This document shows, piece after piece, positions 5,782 to 7,714 of a stretch of DNA of 7,714 nucleotides. Each line of letters begins with the position of its first letter. Position 1 is the first letter of the stretch. Source of the DNA: AR5 sp041499965 (lineage in GTDB: Bacteria > Methylomirabilota > Methylomirabilia > Rokubacteriales > CSP1-6); NCBI GenBank assembly GCA_041499965.1, contig JBGQLG010000247.1, forward strand, positions 1 to 7,714. Direction: 5' to 3'. The notes beneath the pieces are model-generated. The model was not told the DNA's origin. It did no database searches and saw only the letters and a program-made list of their open reading frames with translations. The position numbers were made by a program, and so were the translations under genes.

Positions 5782-6939
5782 TCAGCTGCTGACCGCGGCG
5801 AGGGGAACGCGGCGGGTGCGGTGGCGTTCGGTGGCGAGGAAGACGGTGAGGCCGGCGGCGGTGGTCACAGCGGAGGCCAGGAAGCCGGCGGAGAAGCCGC
5901 GGGTCTGGACGAGGAGCGCGATGAGTGGGGAGCCGATTGCGAGGCCGACGTCCCAGGCGCCGGAGAGAGTGCCGATGGCCTTGCCGCGCTCGACGAGCGG
6001 CGTGCGGTCGACGATCAGGGCGACGAGCGTCGGGTACAGCATCGAGTTGCCGGAGCCGAGAAGAACGGCGCCGACGACGAGGGACAGGACGCTGGGCGGC
6101 GCCGACAGCGCGACGTGACCCACGGCGATGGCGAGCAGCGCCGGGACCAGGACGCGGGTTCGGCCGAAGCGGTCGGAGGCGCGGCGCAGGACCAGGCGGC
6201 AGGCGATCGTGCAGCCGGACATGAGCGGGAAGAACCAGGCGATGCGCCCCAGGCCGCCGGCGGCGGCGTACAGCGGCAGGAACGCGTAGACGGTGGCGGC
6301 GCCCAGGGTGATGACGATGAGCGCCAGCGAGGCGGGCACCGCGTGGCGACTCCACGGCCGGCCGAGGCCACTGGGCACCGCCGCGTTGCCGGGCGCGGTG
6401 CGGAGCCAGGCCACGAGTCCGGCCACGGCGATCGACAGCGCCGTGACCACCGCGAAGTTGAGGCGAATGCCGCCGACGTCGTCCAGCGCGAAGCCGAGAG
6501 CCGGGCCCAGCGCGACGCCGGCGGAGGAGGCGACGTAGTAGAGCGCCAGCGACTCGCCGCGCCGGTCGGGCGCGCTCTCGCCCGCCACCACGATGCTGCC
6601 GGTCGTGGAGAGCAGCGCGTTGGCGATGCCGAGCCCGGCCATCAGCGCGATGAACGCCGGCGGCGTGGTGGCCAGGAACAGCGCCGCCATGGTGGCGACG
6701 AGGATCACCGCCCCCGGCAGCATCACCGCGCGGCCACCGTAGCGATCGGTCCAGCCGCCCACCTGCGGGCGCAGCAGCATGGCCACGCCGGTGGTGACGG
6801 CGAAGAGCCAGCCGATCTGGGCGTGGCCGCCGCCGAGCGCAACGATCTGCAGCGGCAGCTGCGTGTTCAGCAGATAGGTGACGACGTGGACGAGCGCGGT
6901 GATGGCCACACACACGCGGATCCTGCCCCGCGGACCCAT
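5782..6939 (-). CDS. MFS transporter, 12-TM drug/metabolite efflux type
   Basis: A 385-residue MFS transporter distinct from the MFS_3 neighbour. Motif A appears twice, as expected for the two-fold MFS repeat: GGWTDRYGGR at 61-70 and ASDRFGR at 254-260. TM5 carries the antiporter motif C form GVALGPALG at 141-149, which favours proton-coupled export. GTLSGAWDVGLAIGSPL at 323-339 marks TM11. ATG 6939 has GGAGG 6 nt upstream, a strong start. It follows the acetyltransferase by 28 bp and is the last gene of a three-gene unit; the large inverted repeat begins 5 bp after its stop and may act as its 3' end or terminator. Substrate unknown; pairing with an acetyltransferase suggests handling of an amine-bearing small molecule. 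Confidence 0.93.
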   Translation of the reverse strand: MGPRGRIRVCVAITALVHVVTYLLNTQLPLQIVALGGGHAQIGWLFAVTTGVAMLLRPQVGGWTDRYGGRAVMLPGAVILVATMAALFLATTPPAFIALMAGLGIANALLSTTGSIVVAGESAPDRRGESLALYYVASSAGVALGPALGFALDDVGGIRLNFAVVTALSIAVAGLVAWLRTAPGNAAVPSGLGRPWSRHAVPASLALIVITLGAATVYAFLPLYAAAGGLGRIAWFFPLMSGCTIACRLVLRRASDRFGRTRVLVPALLAIAVGHVALSAPPSVLSLVVGAVLLGSGNSMLYPTLVALIVDRTPLVERGKAIGTLSGAWDVGLAIGSPLIALLVQTRGFSAGFLASAVTTAAGLTVFLATERHRTRRVPLAAVSS

Positions 6940-6967
6940 CGCGCGCCTCCGGGCGACCGGGATGACG

Positions 6968-7456
6968 TCAGGCGCCCAGTATCCGCTGAAGCGTGACGAC
7001 GTCCAGCCAGATTCCGTGCTTGAAGGCCACCTGGCGCTCGTGGCCGACGCGCACGAAGCCGCGCCGCTCGTGCAGGGCCAGCGACGCCTCGTTGACGGCG
7101 GTGATGCGCGCGATGACCGAGTGGTGCCCGTGCTCGCGCGCCAGCTCCAGCAGGCGATCGAGCACGAGGCCGCCCAGCCGCTTGCCGCGCCAGCCCTCCT
7201 TCACGTAGACGGAGTTCTCCGCGGTGCGCGCGTAGGCCGGCTTGGGACGGTAGGGCGACAGCGCGCCGAAGGCGACGACCTCGTCGCCGTCCACCGCGAC
7301 GATGACCGGGTGCCGCGGCCCGTGGGCGGCCAGCCACGCGCGCTGGGTGTCCGGATCGCGCGGCTCGGTGTCCGACGTCGCCGCCGTCAGCAGCGCCTCG
7401 CGGTTCCAGATGGCGGCGATCGCGTCGTTATCGGACGCCGTCGCCGGCCGGATCAT
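6968..7456 (-). CDS. GNAT N-acetyltransferase, phosphinothricin acetyltransferase (PAT)-like
   Basis: A 162-residue acetyl-CoA-dependent N-acetyltransferase. The full PAT/Bar-like pattern is visible: IRPATASDNDAIAAIWN at 2-18, TEPRDPDTQRAWLA at 30-43, FGALSPYRPKPAY at 63-75, ENSVYVKEGWRGKRLGG at 80-96 (acetyl-CoA pyrophosphate loop), ITAVNEASLALHERRGFVRVG at 118-138 and FKHGIWLDVVTLQ at 145-157. In the loop, R90-G-K-R93-L-G95 has Arg where the canonical RxxGxG has its first Gly, a tolerated variant in some GNATs. Family members acetylate phosphinothricin, methionine sulfone or related amino compounds; the real substrate here is unknown. ATG 7456 overlaps the preceding stop as ATGA, so translation is coupled. 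Expression as one unit with the MFS gene suggests modify-and-export. Confidence 0.92.
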   Translation of the reverse strand: MIRPATASDNDAIAAIWNREALLTAATSDTEPRDPDTQRAWLAAHGPRHPVIVAVDGDEVVAFGALSPYRPKPAYARTAENSVYVKEGWRGKRLGGLVLDRLLELAREHGHHSVIARITAVNEASLALHERRGFVRVGHERQVAFKHGIWLDVVTLQRILGA

Positions 7457-7653
7457 GATGGGCTGGCGGCGGCGAGGACGGGGGCGCCGCGAAGCCACTC
7501 TCCGAGCGCGATCAGGACGGCGCCGAGCCGCGCGCGCCGGGACGGCCGGGCGCGCCGGGCCTGGGCCACCAGGTCGAGTCGTCGCGCCTCGTTCCGGGCG
7601 TGGGTGAGCCGCTCGGCCGCCAGCATCTGGAGCGCGTAGACGTTGGTGTCCAT
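7453..7653 (-). CDS. Small basic 66-residue protein with C-terminal amphipathic helix
   Basis: An unnamed small protein. Residues 1-20 form a helix (MDTNVYALQMLAAERLTHAR), then comes a very Arg-rich stretch (ARRLDLVAQARRARPSRRAR, about 23-42) and a hydrophobic, Trp-containing helix LGAVLIALGEWLRGA at about 43-57 that could lie on or insert into the membrane. The pattern of leading NVYxLQxLAxERL and a final LGxxLIxLGxWL recurs in short proteins of high-GC bacteria, which argues that this is real rather than a chance frame. ATG 7653 was chosen because it opens the conserved-looking MDTNVY start. Its stop overlaps the acetyltransferase start (ATGA). It is probably the first gene of the unit, and its RBS is weak. 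Function unknown. Confidence 0.72.
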   Translation of the reverse strand: MDTNVYALQMLAAERLTHARNEARRLDLVAQARRARPSRRARLGAVLIALGEWLRGAPVLAAASPS

Positions 7654-7667
7654 GCCGGCAGGTTGCC

Positions 7668-7712
7668 CCGGCCGGTGCCATCAGGGAAATCAATTGTTTT
7701 GATCCAGACCAT
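7668..7712 (-). pseudogene. Possible N-terminal scrap of a carboxymuconolactone decarboxylase/AhpD-like gene
   Basis: From ATG 7712 the minus strand reads MVWIKTIDFPDGTGR, which resembles the usual start of peroxidase-related CMD/AhpD family proteins (MxWIxTIxxxxATG). After codon 15 the resemblance stops, and no other frame restores it before the 66-residue gene begins. This stretch is also visibly more A/T-rich than its surroundings. The match covers only 15 residues at the window edge, so it may be chance. Confidence 0.2.
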
Positions 7713-7714
7713 CA

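Noticed and set aside
5462..5786. Target-site duplication flanking the inverted-repeat element
   Set aside because: Flanks CCCGCGTA (left) and CGCTCTCA (right) share no direct repeat adjacent to the arms, so a recent transposition cannot be claimed.
5728..6996. Open frame on the plus strand of about 422 codons opposite the second MFS gene
   Set aside because: The product is Gly/Asp/Glu/Arg/Ala repeat-like with no family pattern, whereas the minus strand has a full MFS protein with motifs A and C. It is an antisense shadow.
7654..7714. Sigma-70 promoter for the right-hand unit (a TTGATT-like box on the minus strand)
   Set aside because: No acceptable -10 element occurs 16-18 nt downstream, and the AT-richness may instead come from a gene fragment.

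Overview
The window is GC-rich, gene-dense bacterial chromosome. All confident genes except the first lie on the minus strand, packed with 3-30 bp gaps or 3-4 base stop/start overlaps. The gene mix (a carbohydrate ABC permease, a luciferase-like oxidoreductase remnant, an SDR, DUF72, DUF423, MFS exporters, a PAT-type acetyltransferase) and the strong GC3 bias fit a soil or subsurface bacterium. Candidatus Rokubacteria/Methylomirabilota or a high-GC proteobacterium are plausible, but no marker gene here settles taxonomy.

Layout, left to right. (1) 1-363 (+): 3' end of a CUT1-type sugar ABC permease, convergent with everything that follows. (2) 407-1859 (-): a tight three-gene set, DUF72 (YecE-like), then a 118-residue acidic cytosolic protein, then a DUF423 (YgdD-like) membrane protein. 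(3) 1924-4160 (-): a co-directional run with almost no spacers. In transcription order it is a 65-residue winged-helix protein, an unrecognised membrane protein, the C-terminal stub of a luciferase-like (LLM) oxidoreductase, an SDR dehydrogenase with an unusual internal insertion, and a small exported protein. (4) 4232-5464 (-): an MFS_3/EntS-like exporter. (5) 5465-5781: the only long intergenic region, almost entirely filled by a 305-bp structure. Its near-perfect inverted arms (79/82 identical, 60 bp perfect) surround a spacer that holds further hairpins. (6) 5782-7653 (-): a three-gene unit of a 66-residue basic protein, a PAT-like GNAT acetyltransferase (ATGA overlap) and a 12-TM MFS efflux-type transporter.

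Functionally, the right-hand unit looks like a small-molecule modification plus export pair. The middle run looks like a catabolic or redox operon (LLM + SDR) that has been broken and now carries an unrelated winged-helix/membrane-protein pair where the LLM N-terminus should be. The most unusual DNA-level feature is the inverted-repeat element between the two MFS genes. It sits 5 bp past one stop codon and 7 bp before the next start codon, and could be a MITE-like or dispersed repeat, or a long RNA hairpin controlling the downstream MFS gene. I see no tRNA, rRNA, CRISPR array, transposase or phage gene.
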